Shown: positions 46,958-55,433 of the stretch, in pieces
Layout of the letters: the number at the start of each line of letters is the position of its first letter
Position numbering within the stretch: the first letter of the stretch is position 1
IMG/VR virus record: IMGVR_UViG_3300050821_007188
Coordinates: 1-62,201 of that record
Reading direction: 5' to 3' (one strand)
Origin: a virus
Length of the DNA: 62,201 bases
Program-made: the position numbers and the translations under genes
The notes under the pieces: generated by a model
What the model was told of the DNA's origin: nothing
Database searches by the model: none
The model's input: only the letters and a program-made list of their open reading frames with translations

Positions 46958-49255
46958 ATGGCCTCCGCTACCTTCGACCCCAATGCCGGTATCCCACTCG
47001 GCCGCCCCGGCGCGACCATACTTGCGGTGCGCTTTAACCCCAAGAACGCCCAAGGGGTATTTCAGCCGCTCGTCAACATCGTGCCGATCTCAATCCAGCA
47101 ATCCGAAGGCGCCGACCCCGGCCACGCCAGATTCCGCTATCAGTTCTCCGAACTGAATGACCCGAGTCTCCCCGCCCATGTCGAAGACGTGCTAGGTCTG
47201 GACAAGTCCGGCCCATTCGTAGTCTCACAAGACGATCGCCTGTGCGTCCTCCGAGTCCAGCCCGACGGCCAGACGTTCACCGTCCTGTTCGACGGCTTCG
47301 CGCAGGTGCCGCAAGGCGACCTGTCGCACAACCACGAGTCCGCGACGTTTACGGCCCTCGGCGCCGCGATCCGATGCTGGGACACGCCGATGGGCGGTGC
47401 GGTCATGCGGGATTGCCTCGATCCGACACAGGTCAATGACGTATCCACGGATCAGCCGGCCCGGTTCAATCCCGACGGCAAGCCGAATCGGGTGCCCGAT
47501 GGGGCCTTTGCGGGTGGCGGAACGCCGGGCGTCCAGTACCCCACGTTTCTAGACGTGAATCTTCGCCGCACCCCCGACCTTCGCACACTCTGGGGGATCG
47601 ACGATGCGGCAGCGTACATTCTGTCGGTGGGTAATGACCAAAAGTATGTCAACAACCCGTCGATGACGCTCCTGAAGACATGGCTCAGAAGCTACGTCAC
47701 ACCCGACGAGAATCAGGGGATCGACGACAAGAATCCGCCTCCTGAACCACCCGATACCCCCGAAGGTGATGAGGGCGATGAAGAGGAGTTGGACGACCCT
47801 GATAATCCTGCGGACGTCGATGAAGAGGACGACGACCCCGCGCAGGAGACGCCCGACGCGATCACCTGTCAGGACTTGGACATCACGGGCGATCCGTGGC
47901 CCGTCGCCCTCGCCAAGCTATTGAGTCCCCACAACATCGGCTTTAGCTTCCGACTGGGCCAGCAGTCCGGCGGCACGCCGTTTACATATCTTGACTTCTA
48001 CCGGATGGATGATGCCGGTAGCTCCATGATGGCGACGGCGCGGCTTCAGGCGGTCGGGAGCGATATCAATCCACTGTTCTCGAATACCCAGGGGATGTCG
48101 GTCGAGCGGGACGGGGCCGGGGTGGCGAATCAGATCGTCGTGGATACCCAGTGTCAGCGCCGGGAGTGTGCGGTGATTCTCGCGCCGGGGTTCCCGGTTG
48201 CTGCGGCCGATGCCGCCGATGGGACTGACAAGACTTTCAACATGGGCGACCCGGGATGGAAGGAAGACAACCGGGACAAGTACCGGGTGTACGTCTTCGA
48301 TGAGGCGGGGGATGGCCACTGGGATTTCCCTTCATCCTCCATGAAGACGGACATTTCGAGCCTTGACGCGATCTTCGGCGCACCCGTCAATGACCCGGTA
48401 TCGAACAAGCAAGTCCGTCAGTACGTGAAGCGACGCCGTCCGGCCCTAGACCATATCTATACAACGCGGAACGGCAAGCGACTGACGGCGCAGCTTCACA
48501 TTTCGCTCAAGTACAACCAGCCGATCCCGGGCGTATGGGACGGCTCGGCGACCGACTGGCAGCCTGTCATCGGTGGGTGGGAACTGCTCAAGGACCGGCT
48601 CGGGATCAGGATCACAGAAGCGACAATCACGAGCTTCACCGTGGGCAGCAAGGACGACAAGAACCCCAAGCAGGGCTTCCCAATCCCCGGCGGCGCGTTC
48701 AATCTCGTGAAGAGTCAGAACAATCCCACAACGGACGTCAACAATCCCCGCGTCTACTTCCGGCTGACGTGCGTCCTCGAAGGCGACAAGGGCTCAGGGA
48801 CGGTGGCGGAACGGCGGACCGGCAGCACCACCAACTTCACGATCACCCGCCGCGTCGATGCCCGAGACCGCTTCGTCTGGCACGCGATCGATAAGTCCTC
48901 GCCGTTCTTCGTCGCGGGCGATTACGACGATTTCCGCGTGGACTACTTCGAGGCCCAAGCCTACGCCGAAGCGCTGAGGGCGGCACGAGAGAACACGAGC
49001 TTTAGCGGACATATTCAGATACCACGCATCTCTGTTGCGTACCCGATTGGCACGCAGATTACTGGCATCGCGGGCCGCAACATCAGCTTCCGTACCAACG
49101 GCGGGGCCGCACAAGGGGTAGCACCGCAGTATCCGGTTGTGGTGGGCGTCGCGTATGACTTTGAGGACCGCCAGTCGACCACCCTCACCCTGAGTGCCCG
49201 CCGCGCCGACCCACCCGACGACCGAACCCGCGGCTACGCCCGGAGGCGACATTGA
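46958..49255 (+). CDS. Large tail-tip or hub-like protein
   Basis: This 765-residue protein has an N-terminal domain like hub proteins (AVRFNPKNAQGVFQPLVNIV). A very acidic linker follows at about 255-300 (EGDEGDEEELDDPDNPADVD), then a C-terminal half with YEAQAYAEALRAARENTSFS-like helices and SVAYPIGTQITGIAGRNISF. It probably closes the tail tip below the tape measure. Confidence 0.65.
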   Translation: MASATFDPNAGIPLGRPGATILAVRFNPKNAQGVFQPLVNIVPISIQQSEGADPGHARFRYQFSELNDPSLPAHVEDVLGLDKSGPFVVSQDDRLCVLRVQPDGQTFTVLFDGFAQVPQGDLSHNHESATFTALGAAIRCWDTPMGGAVMRDCLDPTQVNDVSTDQPARFNPDGKPNRVPDGAFAGGGTPGVQYPTFLDVNLRRTPDLRTLWGIDDAAAYILSVGNDQKYVNNPSMTLLKTWLRSYVTPDENQGIDDKNPPPEPPDTPEGDEGDEEELDDPDNPADVDEEDDDPAQETPDAITCQDLDITGDPWPVALAKLLSPHNIGFSFRLGQQSGGTPFTYLDFYRMDDAGSSMMATARLQAVGSDINPLFSNTQGMSVERDGAGVANQIVVDTQCQRRECAVILAPGFPVAAADAADGTDKTFNMGDPGWKEDNRDKYRVYVFDEAGDGHWDFPSSSMKTDISSLDAIFGAPVNDPVSNKQVRQYVKRRRPALDHIYTTRNGKRLTAQLHISLKYNQPIPGVWDGSATDWQPVIGGWELLKDRLGIRITEATITSFTVGSKDDKNPKQGFPIPGGAFNLVKSQNNPTTDVNNPRVYFRLTCVLEGDKGSGTVAERRTGSTTNFTITRRVDARDRFVWHAIDKSSPFFVAGDYDDFRVDYFEAQAYAEALRAARENTSFSGHIQIPRISVAYPIGTQITGIAGRNISFRTNGGAAQGVAPQYPVVVGVAYDFEDRQSTTLTLSARRADPPDDRTRGYARRRH

Positions 49256-49608
49256 ACGGCGCGGGCTCAGGCGACCTCACGGCCTCGTACGAAACGGCCA
49301 CGCTCCGCCGCCGCATGGACGACCAGTTGGAGGCGATGGACCGCCCCCCAAGTTCGGCCGCCGAGTGCTCGGATTCGTGGGTAGGGAAGACCACGACGGT
49401 TACGACCTACCCCACAACAGCCCTCGCGTATTACGCCGTGGTGCCGTGCTATCTCGGGGGGAGTGAGACCGAGGGGACAGCCGTTGCCGTGAATGCCGGG
49501 ACGGCTGCCGTCATGGTCGCGAATCTGGGGTCGGCGATTCCACCAGTGGGAACGGCCGTGATCGTGACGCGGACGGGCAACAGGGCCGTTTTCCGCTGGG
49601 ATGGCTGA
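49252..49608 (+). CDS. Small tail protein, TTG start, paralogue A
   Basis: This 118-residue protein probably starts at TTG 49252, overlapping the previous stop. YYAVVPCYLGGSETEGTAVA and NAGTAAVMVANLGSAIPPVG recur in the next gene, so a domain was duplicated. Confidence 0.55.
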   Translation: MNGAGSGDLTASYETATLRRRMDDQLEAMDRPPSSAAECSDSWVGKTTTVTTYPTTALAYYAVVPCYLGGSETEGTAVAVNAGTAAVMVANLGSAIPPVGTAVIVTRTGNRAVFRWDG

Positions 49609-49611
49609 CCC

Positions 49612-50310
49612 TTGGATAACTCCGCCGAACTGACCATCCTTCGCCGTCGCCAGGCCGACATCGCGGCCCGCGCGAACTCGATCCCGGACAGCCAAGGTGG
49701 CACGCTCTCTGGGCTGTTCCAGGTGTTCAACGCCGGGGCCATGCCGTCAGGGGGGCTCAAGTATTACGCGGCGCACCCAACCTATATCGGCGGAAGCGAG
49801 ACCGAAGGGGCCGCGCCGGTAATCAATGCCGGAAGTGCTCAAGTCAACATCGCGGTACTGGGTAGTACGCCGTCGGTGGGGGACGTGCTGGTTGCGAGGA
49901 GGACGGGGGGAAGGTGGGTAGCGGAAAGGGGTAGCGGGACGAGTCCTCCGCCGCCCCCTCCATTCTGCCCTTGCAGCCGATGGGGGGCGGGAACCGCGCC
50001 GGGCCTCCTGTTCCTGTCCGGCGAAGTGTCCAGCGACGGCTTCACATATTGCCCCTATTCCTTAACCCTCTCTTGCGGCGGAAACTGCGAATGGGTCGGA
50101 GGCAATGCCGCCCCGGCCCCCTGTTTTGCGGGCGTTAGTTTTATCTGGACGATCACCTATATCGGCAGCAGTCAATGGACTGTCGGCGAATCGCGAGGGT
50201 TCGCCATGACCATAGCCGGGCCGGGCACGGCCCCCGTCAATCTCTCGTTCCCCGGCCCGTTCTTTAACGGCCTGTCGTACTTCTATCGTAACATTCTGGT
50301 GACTTCGTGA
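49612..50310 (+). CDS. Tail protein, TTG start, paralogue B
   Basis: This 232-residue protein likely starts at TTG 49612. Residues about 50-100 (YYAAHPTYIGGSETEGAAPV) match paralogue A. A Pro-run linker leads to a Cys- and Trp-rich C-terminal domain (FCPCSRWGAG, TYCPYSLTLSCGGNCEW). Confidence 0.55.
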   Translation: MDNSAELTILRRRQADIAARANSIPDSQGGTLSGLFQVFNAGAMPSGGLKYYAAHPTYIGGSETEGAAPVINAGSAQVNIAVLGSTPSVGDVLVARRTGGRWVAERGSGTSPPPPPPFCPCSRWGAGTAPGLLFLSGEVSSDGFTYCPYSLTLSCGGNCEWVGGNAAPAPCFAGVSFIWTITYIGSSQWTVGESRGFAMTIAGPGTAPVNLSFPGPFFNGLSYFYRNILVTS

Positions 50311-50657
50311 GCCCCTGTTCGCTCTGCCCGGTCGGTCCAGGATGCCCGGCGATCACGCGGCCTTATCCACGGTATTGCGAAGTCATCAAGCCAGGACATC
50401 CTGACTATCACCCGGACTGGCCGGCGATCCTTCGGGGCGAACCGCACCCGGCCTACGCCCGACTCGCTGCCACGCAGCCCAATGACGCGGCAGTTGTCCC
50501 CGTGGACAACAGGGCCATCGCCCGCATCGAAACCTGTCGCTACCGGGCGTCAACCTGTGGCTGCTTGAGCAAGCCAGCGACCTGTCTTGCGATGGGCTAT
50601 CCGGCGACGGTGACGCTCGACTGGTGCCGAACATGCGAAGTCGCGACAAAAGGATAA
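50307..50657 (+). CDS. Cys-rich protein
   Basis: This 116-residue protein starts at GTG. There are at least ten Cys (CSLCPVGPGCP; CRYRASTCGCLSKPATC; CRTCEV), so it is disulfide-bonded or metal-binding. Its GTG is coupled to the upstream stop. Unknown function; the last gene of the tail block. Confidence 0.6.
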   Translation: MSPCSLCPVGPGCPAITRPYPRYCEVIKPGHPDYHPDWPAILRGEPHPAYARLAATQPNDAAVVPVDNRAIARIETCRYRASTCGCLSKPATCLAMGYPATVTLDWCRTCEVATKG

Positions 50658-50658
50658 A

Positions 50659-50889
50659 ATGATGTTGGTTTTGAAGCGGAAAGAGGGCCAGTGGACCGAG
50701 ATCAAGCACGTCGAATCGGGCGACGTGATCCGCATCCGCGTCTACCGAATCCGCGAAGGCTTCCCGAGCCAATGCGATCTAGCCTTCGACGATAACGCCC
50801 ACAACTTCGACGTGGAGCGTCCCGAGCGAAAGAGCGGTCCACGCATCACTGAGATCGACCCCCGCGGCGACGGGCCGAGGGCAGCATGA
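50659..50889 (+). CDS. CsrA-like RNA-binding protein
   Basis: This 76-residue protein reads MLVLKRKEGQWTEIKHVESG then DVIRIRVYRIRE. It follows the CsrA start (MLVL.RK.GE...I....I.V.V..I) with a variant C-terminal half. CsrA dimers bind GGA sites in mRNA leaders. A phage copy could adjust host or phage translation. AAAGGA precedes two adjacent ATGs (50659, 50662). Confidence 0.6.
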   Translation: MMLVLKRKEGQWTEIKHVESGDVIRIRVYRIREGFPSQCDLAFDDNAHNFDVERPERKSGPRITEIDPRGDGPRAA

Positions 50890-50904
50890 GGAATACGACG
50901 GAAC

Positions 50905-51399
50905 ATGGGGTGCGGCTATATGAGACTAGCGCTTATCGGACCGGGCCGCTCAGGGAAGGGCGAGGCAGCCCTTTGGCTCCAGCGAAACACACGCCTCCGC
51001 TACTGGGGGCCGACGTCCAAGGTGATTGCTCCCCACGCTGCGGCGCGACTGGGGGTCTCTGAGGCGGAAGCCTTCCGCCGTCGCCATGAAGACCGGGCAC
51101 TCTGGCGGGCGATAGGTGATGAGTTGCGGGCAAACGATCCAGCCGCCCTTGCTCGGGTGACGCTGACCGAGGGCGACATCTGCGAGGGCGTCCGCTCGCG
51201 GGTCGAGATCGAGGCCGTCGTTCGCGAGAAACTAGTCGACACCATCTGGTGGATCGACCGGAGCGTTGCCCCCGATGAGACACTAGAATTTGGAATCGAG
51301 TATGCTGACGCGATAATTCCTAATCGCGGTCGGATCGAGGATCTATACACCCGCCTTCGTCGCCTCTCTGCCGCACTCGGTATTCTCCGCGCCTCTTAA
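50905..51399 (+). CDS. P-loop nucleotide kinase-like protein
   Basis: This protein has 164 residues. RLALIGPGRSGKGEAALWLQ is a P-loop of adenylate/deoxynucleotide kinase type. RVTLTEGDICEGVRSRVEIE and DTIWWIDRSV fit the following strands. It may phosphorylate dNMPs for phage DNA synthesis. The start is ATG 50905 or ATG 50920. Confidence 0.65.
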   Translation: MGCGYMRLALIGPGRSGKGEAALWLQRNTRLRYWGPTSKVIAPHAAARLGVSEAEAFRRRHEDRALWRAIGDELRANDPAALARVTLTEGDICEGVRSRVEIEAVVREKLVDTIWWIDRSVAPDETLEFGIEYADAIIPNRGRIEDLYTRLRRLSAALGILRAS

Positions 51400-51431
51400 T
51401 CACATTCTCGCACCTACCCCGAGGACGCCCC

Positions 51432-51758
51432 ATGAGCGACGCCCCCGAAGAGAGTGCGCCCCTGCTTGACGAACTGCCCGGAGGCCCAGAGCCGGAAGAC
51501 CTGTCCATCTACCGAAGCGTCGTCACGTTCGCCAATCACTTTTGCCCCGTCTATCTGCCCATGACGCGGGCTGGGGACGAACAGTCGCCGATCGAACTTG
51601 AGGATACGTTCAAGAACGCCCAGGAGAACGCCTGCGTGACGGCGTTCCAACTGATCGCGGCGTTCCACCGGGCAGCGGTGCTCGGGTGGCAGAGGCGGCA
51701 ATTGCTTGACGGCCCACGGGCGGCGGAAGCCCACACCTCTGATGGAGCTATCGACTAA
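51432..51758 (+). CDS. Hypothetical protein
   Basis: This 108-residue acidic protein has a helical C-terminal half (DTFKNAQENACVTAFQLIAA). Its stop overlaps the start of the phosphoesterase gene, so the two may act together. Confidence 0.6.
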   Translation: MSDAPEESAPLLDELPGGPEPEDLSIYRSVVTFANHFCPVYLPMTRAGDEQSPIELEDTFKNAQENACVTAFQLIAAFHRAAVLGWQRRQLLDGPRAAEAHTSDGAID

Positions 51759-53092
51759 TGGCCGCACTCGCCCTCACGCCAGAGCAGCAAACGGCAATCG
51801 ACGAGAAGGCGGCCGCCCAGGTCACACTATGCGGCCGGGTCGTCTCCATGAAGGCGATCAGCGACGCGATCCCCGGCGTGTCCCGCCAGCAGGTTTGGCG
51901 CCACCTGTCCAGGACGATCGGCAAGGGCTCTAGCGGGTCCGTGGTGGCATCGGCGGAGCCGGAGAGGGTGATTGCCCCTCCGTTGGCTCCTGTGCCCGAG
52001 CCGGACCCCGTGGAGCTTGCCAGGGAGCGGATGGAGCGTCAGCGGCGGATCAAGCAGGAGCGGGAAGACCTGCACGCCGTGGCGGGCGAGCGGTCGATTC
52101 GGGCTGAGCTACAGCGGTTGGCCCGCGAGACAGCCGAGCATCTTGCCGCGCCGCCGCCGTGGCAGCCGACGCCGGCCCCGAAGGGAGCATCCCACGAAAC
52201 CATGCTGCTGATGCTGTCCGACTGGCACGCCTACGAGATCGTCAGTCGCGAGCGGACTCAGGGATTCAATGAATACAACGCGGAGATTTTCGCGAGGCGG
52301 TCGAAACGGATCATTGACCGGGCCATCTCGATCAAGCAGCGAATGGAGGCAGGCGGCGGATGGGTCATAGACGACTGCGTCATCTCGGCCAACGGCGACT
52401 TCACAAGCGGATCGATCCATGAGCTTGAGCGGCACACGGACGCGCCGAATATCGTCATGGCAGTTTACGGCTGTGCCCGAACCCTCGCGTTGGGCCTGCG
52501 CGACCTTGCGGCCGTCCATCGCAAGGTGAGCGTGATTTGCACGAGTGGCAATCACGGTCGGCTGCCCGACGCGAGGAAGATGCAGAAGAAAGACCCGACC
52601 CGCAACTGGGACACGATGATCTACCTGTTGGCCGAGTCCATGCTGGAGTCGGTTCCTAACGTCGAGTTCTTCATACCCGATTCCTACGTTGCCACGTTCG
52701 ACATTGGCGAGCACACGTTCATCCAGTACCACGGGCAGGGGATTCGCTCATGGATGGGGATTCCGCATTACGGCATCAGTCGATGGACGCGGAACAACAA
52801 GGCCCTGAACAACGAACGCGACCGGAAAATCTCGTACTACCTCCTGAGCCACTTCCACCAGGAGTCGAGCATCGATTCGGGCAAGACGAAGGTCAACGGC
52901 AGCCTGATCGGTGGCAACGAGTACACGGTTGAAGACCTGAACGCCGCCGACGCACCGAGCCAGAAGATGATGCTTGTCCACCCCGAACACGGCATCCGCT
53001 CAGACTGGTCGCTAGAGGGCGACCCGCCCCGGGGCGAACCGCTCGGCGCGACTTACCCGGTCTATCCGTGGGAGCGGCGGAACGCCTCTTAA
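51758..53092 (+). CDS. Calcineurin-like metallophosphoesterase with HTH
   Basis: This protein has 444 residues. The N-terminal region has a helix-turn-helix-like segment (SMKAISDAIPGVSRQQVWRH) and a charged linker. The catalytic domain from about residue 147 shows MLLMLSDWHAYE (D-x-H), ISANGDFTSG (GD), CTSGNHGRLPD (GNH) and LLSHFHQ (H-x-H), the metal ligands of this family. It probably acts on DNA or nucleotides. Confidence 0.75.
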   Translation: MAALALTPEQQTAIDEKAAAQVTLCGRVVSMKAISDAIPGVSRQQVWRHLSRTIGKGSSGSVVASAEPERVIAPPLAPVPEPDPVELARERMERQRRIKQEREDLHAVAGERSIRAELQRLARETAEHLAAPPPWQPTPAPKGASHETMLLMLSDWHAYEIVSRERTQGFNEYNAEIFARRSKRIIDRAISIKQRMEAGGGWVIDDCVISANGDFTSGSIHELERHTDAPNIVMAVYGCARTLALGLRDLAAVHRKVSVICTSGNHGRLPDARKMQKKDPTRNWDTMIYLLAESMLESVPNVEFFIPDSYVATFDIGEHTFIQYHGQGIRSWMGIPHYGISRWTRNNKALNNERDRKISYYLLSHFHQESSIDSGKTKVNGSLIGGNEYTVEDLNAADAPSQKMMLVHPEHGIRSDWSLEGDPPRGEPLGATYPVYPWERRNAS

Positions 53093-53125
53093 CCCTCGCC
53101 CGCCCGCACCGCCCGGCCATCGCGG

Positions 53126-53155
53126 TATAATTGGGACAGGAGGGCACCGCCCATG
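53126..53155 (+). promoter_or_regulatory. Promoter plus RBS cassette 1
   Basis: TATAAT (53126-53131), 6 bases, AGGAGG (53138-53143), 9 bases, ATG 53153. Transcripts would begin almost on the Shine-Dalgarno. Confidence 0.65.
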
Positions 53156-53341
53156 ACCCGACGTGACTTCATCAAGACGACTGACGCCGCATCTGCCCCG
53201 GCGCCGTGGACGATTGTCTCGGTCGACCACGAGACGATCAGTATCAACGGGACGCTATTGCGCTGCCCGGCCGGGGTTCCTGCTAGGATCTCCGGGAGTG
53301 GGGGACGCTGGAAGATCGCCCGGGGCTCATTTAAGGAATGA
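53153..53341 (+). CDS. Small hypothetical protein
   Basis: This 62-residue protein lies behind cassette 1. WTIVSVDHETISINGTLLRC is beta-like. Family unknown. Confidence 0.6.
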   Translation: MTRRDFIKTTDAASAPAPWTIVSVDHETISINGTLLRCPAGVPARISGSGGRWKIARGSFKE

Positions 53342-53370
53342 AGCGAACGTCCGTCCCGCGGCCAGAGCGG

Positions 53371-53400
53371 CATAATTGGGGCAGGAGGACAATGGCCATG
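53371..53400 (+). promoter_or_regulatory. Promoter plus RBS cassette 2
   Basis: CATAAT (53371-53376), 6 bases, AGGAGG (53383-53388), 9 bases, ATG 53398. Preceded by AACGTCCGTCCCGCGGCC, which recurs near 53797 and 54347. Confidence 0.65.
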
Positions 53401-53796
53401 AGGAGAGGTGTCATGAGCAAATACGCCCTGATAGTTTCCGGCGACCCCCTGACTGGCGAGCATACGAACATTGGCGTTATTGTGTTCGATTCCGACGGGA
53501 AATACTTCTCGCATCGCCGGCCATCGCTGGCTCGCGCTATTGCTCGCGGCGACTGGCAAGCAGACGATCCTGGCGACTGGCTAGACAACTGGATTCGCAA
53601 TATCGAGAGCGAAGCGAAGCTTTCCCTGGTCCACGAGAGCAACGGCCACGCAATGAGTCGCACTCGGATCGGCTCGCTCTGCGGATCGACATTGAGCCCC
53701 GCCAACCTGCTTGACCAGTTATTCGCACGGTTCTTCCCGGCGCCCGAGGGCAAGATCGTCAACTCAATCCCCGGCCTGACCGACATCCGCTCCTAA
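53398..53796 (+). CDS. DUF3037-like protein
   Basis: This 132-residue protein has KYALIVSGDPLTGEHTNIGV then IVFDSDGKYFSHR, like the opening of DUF3037 proteins. The ATG 9 bases after AGGAGG was chosen by analogy with the other cassettes; ATG 53392 is only 3 bases away. Unknown function. Confidence 0.6.
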   Translation: MRRGVMSKYALIVSGDPLTGEHTNIGVIVFDSDGKYFSHRRPSLARAIARGDWQADDPGDWLDNWIRNIESEAKLSLVHESNGHAMSRTRIGSLCGSTLSPANLLDQLFARFFPAPEGKIVNSIPGLTDIRS

Positions 53797-53823
53797 CGTC
53801 CGTCCCGCGCGGCCATTGCGGGA

Positions 53824-53853
53824 TAGAATGAGCACAGGAAGACACCAACCATG
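53824..53853 (+). promoter_or_regulatory. Promoter plus RBS cassette 3
   Basis: TAGAAT (53824-53829), 6 bases, AGGAAG (53836-53841), 9 bases, ATG 53851. Nearly the same as the cassette of the antisense HNH gene in the intein. Confidence 0.65.
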
Positions 53854-54063
53854 ACGACGGCAGCAAAAATTCAGCGGATCGCCATCTGCGGCGGCGGCGA
53901 CAAAATCGACGTCTACGTTGACGGAGTGAAGAAGGCCGTTTCGTACCGCGACGCATCACCGGGCATTTGCCGGATTGGGCCGTGGTCAATTGCCCTCAAG
54001 GATGGCCAGTTCCAGCTTGAGTTCCAGATGCAATCCGATCGCGTCGGGGAAAGCGTGTTTTGA
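53851..54063 (+). CDS. Small hypothetical protein
   Basis: This 70-residue beta-rich protein (DKIDVYVDGVKKAVSYRDAS) lies behind cassette 3. Family unknown. Confidence 0.6.
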   Translation: MTTAAKIQRIAICGGGDKIDVYVDGVKKAVSYRDASPGICRIGPWSIALKDGQFQLEFQMQSDRVGESVF

Positions 54064-54194
54064 TGGACTGCCCCTGGTGCCTCATCTCCAAGGTCTGCCC
54101 GATCCACGGTGCAGGCCATGATATATTGGGACAGGAGGGCACCGCCTATGACGAGCGACCTACAGCAATTGGTCGGGATCATCCAAGAGAATGA
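54063..54194 (+). CDS. Possible 43-residue CPWC protein
   Basis: The ATG overlaps the prior TGA. MDCPWCLISKVCPIHGAGHD could bind zinc. The frame overlaps the start of the next gene, and its latter part runs through cassette 4, so it may be chance. Confidence 0.3.
   Translation: MDCPWCLISKVCPIHGAGHDILGQEGTAYDERPTAIGRDHPRE
54121..54150 (+). promoter_or_regulatory. Promoter plus RBS cassette 4
   Basis: TATATT (54122-54127) or the aligned ATATAT, then GGGAC, AGGAGG (54133-54138), 9 bases, ATG 54148. The 24 bases around AGGAGG are almost identical to cassette 1. Confidence 0.6.
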
Positions 54195-54405
54195 CGGTAT
54201 ACTTGTCGATGTCGAGGCCGCTGGGCGCAGGCTAAGTGATGCCCGCAGCCGAGACGACGCAGATGCGGAATCTTCCGTCCGCAAAGACTTCCGCGGCCTA
54301 CTCGCCCGGCTTCGCGAGAATCGAGCCGTCGCCCTATCGCTCCTAACGTCCGTCCCGCGGCCAGAGACGCCGCACGAGCCCGAGCCTGGAAAGCTCACTC
54401 GTTAA
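54148..54405 (+). CDS. Helical hypothetical protein
   Basis: This 85-residue helical protein (LVGIIQENDGILVDVEAAGR) lies behind cassette 4. The repeat string AACGTCCGTCCCGCGGCCAG runs inside its 3' end. Family unknown. Confidence 0.55.
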   Translation: MTSDLQQLVGIIQENDGILVDVEAAGRRLSDARSRDDADAESSVRKDFRGLLARLRENRAVALSLLTSVPRPETPHEPEPGKLTR

Positions 54406-54537
54406 ATCCACTCCGTCAAACGACCCCGTAAAGTCCTCGTTGGGGGTCGGCCCGCAAGGGTGCGGAAACAGGCTGGCCGGAGCGATCCGGTACGGACGTT
54501 ATCGCAGAGGACCATGTAAACTGATCCAACTCTATCG

Positions 54538-54569
54538 CCCCGCCCGGCTCGTCCGTCGCGGGGTTTTTT
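54538..54569 (+). terminator. Rho-independent terminator
   Basis: CCCCGC (54538-54543) pairs with GCGGGG (54558-54563), followed by six T. It ends the cassette-gene block. Confidence 0.8.
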
Positions 54570-54578
54570 GTTGGGTGG

Positions 54579-54606
54579 TTGACACAAACCATTCGTTCAG
54601 TATACT
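54579..54606 (+). promoter_or_regulatory. Sigma70-like promoter
   Basis: TTGACA (54579-54584), 16 bases, TATACT (54601-54606). It starts just after the terminator and reads rightward. Confidence 0.7.
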
Positions 54607-54861
54607 TGCGTTCACCATGAGGATCAGCAGTTGTGAGTACCAGGAATTTTCGCGATACCATAGACACGGGATTGACACACCCTAGTCAATAAGGGGGACA
54701 TAACAACACGCATGCAACAAGGGTATTGCAAATGCGTCTCGAACGGCCTAAGATCGCCAACTGCCCTTTGGAACAGGGCAACGCAACCCCGCCGCCCATC
54801 CCTGCTTGACCCCACTGTCGAAGGATGAATCGTGCCGGGCGATGACGCCCGTGGAGGACGC

Positions 54862-55170
54862 ATGAATCTGCCGAGTGCGCAGGACCACGCCCGGTCAGTC
54901 CTGCCCCTTCAGCCTTCCCCCTTGACAACCCAAGTGCTCCACCTGCCGCCGGGACGTCCCACGTCCACGGCGATCATGCGGACATGGCAGCCCGGCGACG
55001 TCGAGCGATGCCGCCTGTGCGACGGCCGGTGTGCGGCGACGAACAACGCCTGTCTCGTGGCCGTCAGTGGCATCGTGGCGACGTCGGACGCCCGCATGCT
55101 GTCTGACCGCGATTACAACCGCCAGCCTGAGCCCGAGACACGGAGGATGGCAGCCGTCACGCTCCAGTAG
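54862..55170 (+). CDS. Small protein with CRLCDGRC motif
   Basis: This protein has 102 residues. GGAGG precedes ATG 54862. VERCRLCDGRCAATNNAC could hold a metal. Unknown function. Confidence 0.55.
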   Translation: MNLPSAQDHARSVLPLQPSPLTTQVLHLPPGRPTSTAIMRTWQPGDVERCRLCDGRCAATNNACLVAVSGIVATSDARMLSDRDYNRQPEPETRRMAAVTLQ

Positions 55171-55381
55171 TGCTCACTGATCCAGGCGGTTCCCCGGCGT
55201 TGGGTGCGGGAGCCGCCTGGAAGTAATTCGCGGCCGAATCGGAGTCGATCGACCTCAGATCGACAAAGCGCAGGAACCGTCCCGCCTCCGGCTCAATCAG
55301 GCATACGACGGCGGCATGCCGGCTGTAGACCTGGACGGTCTGCTGCTCCGGGTCTTCGCACCACGCGAAAACCTCATGCAT
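55157..55381 (-). CDS. Hypothetical protein
   Basis: This 74-residue leftward protein reads MHEVFAWCEDPEQQTVQVYS. No clear ribosome binding site precedes the ATG; an upstream TTG near 55419 is possible. It follows the probable regulator gene 55434-55844 on the same strand. Confidence 0.45.
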   Translation of the reverse strand: MHEVFAWCEDPEQQTVQVYSRHAAVVCLIEPEAGRFLRFVDLRSIDSDSAANYFQAAPAPNAGEPPGSVSTTGA

Positions 55382-55433
55382 ATCGATGCCGGCGCGGCCA
55401 AAGCGGACATAGGGTCGCAAACGCCACCTCGCG

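Larger units (their letters stand above)
54406..54861. other. Non-coding regulatory stretch
   Basis: Holds a terminator, a sigma70-like promoter and an inverted repeat (TTGAC/GTCAA at 54672-54676 and 54685-54689). A small hairpin GCCCT/AGGGC lies near 54765. Two tiny frames (54618-54686, 22 codons; 54712-54828, 38 codons) are possible leader peptides without a good ribosome binding site. Confidence 0.5.

Noticed and set aside
54672-54704. Second sigma70 promoter from the TTGACA at 54672
   Set aside because: No good -10 lies at 16-18 bases; the TTGAC/GTCAA inverted repeat is kept as a possible operator instead.
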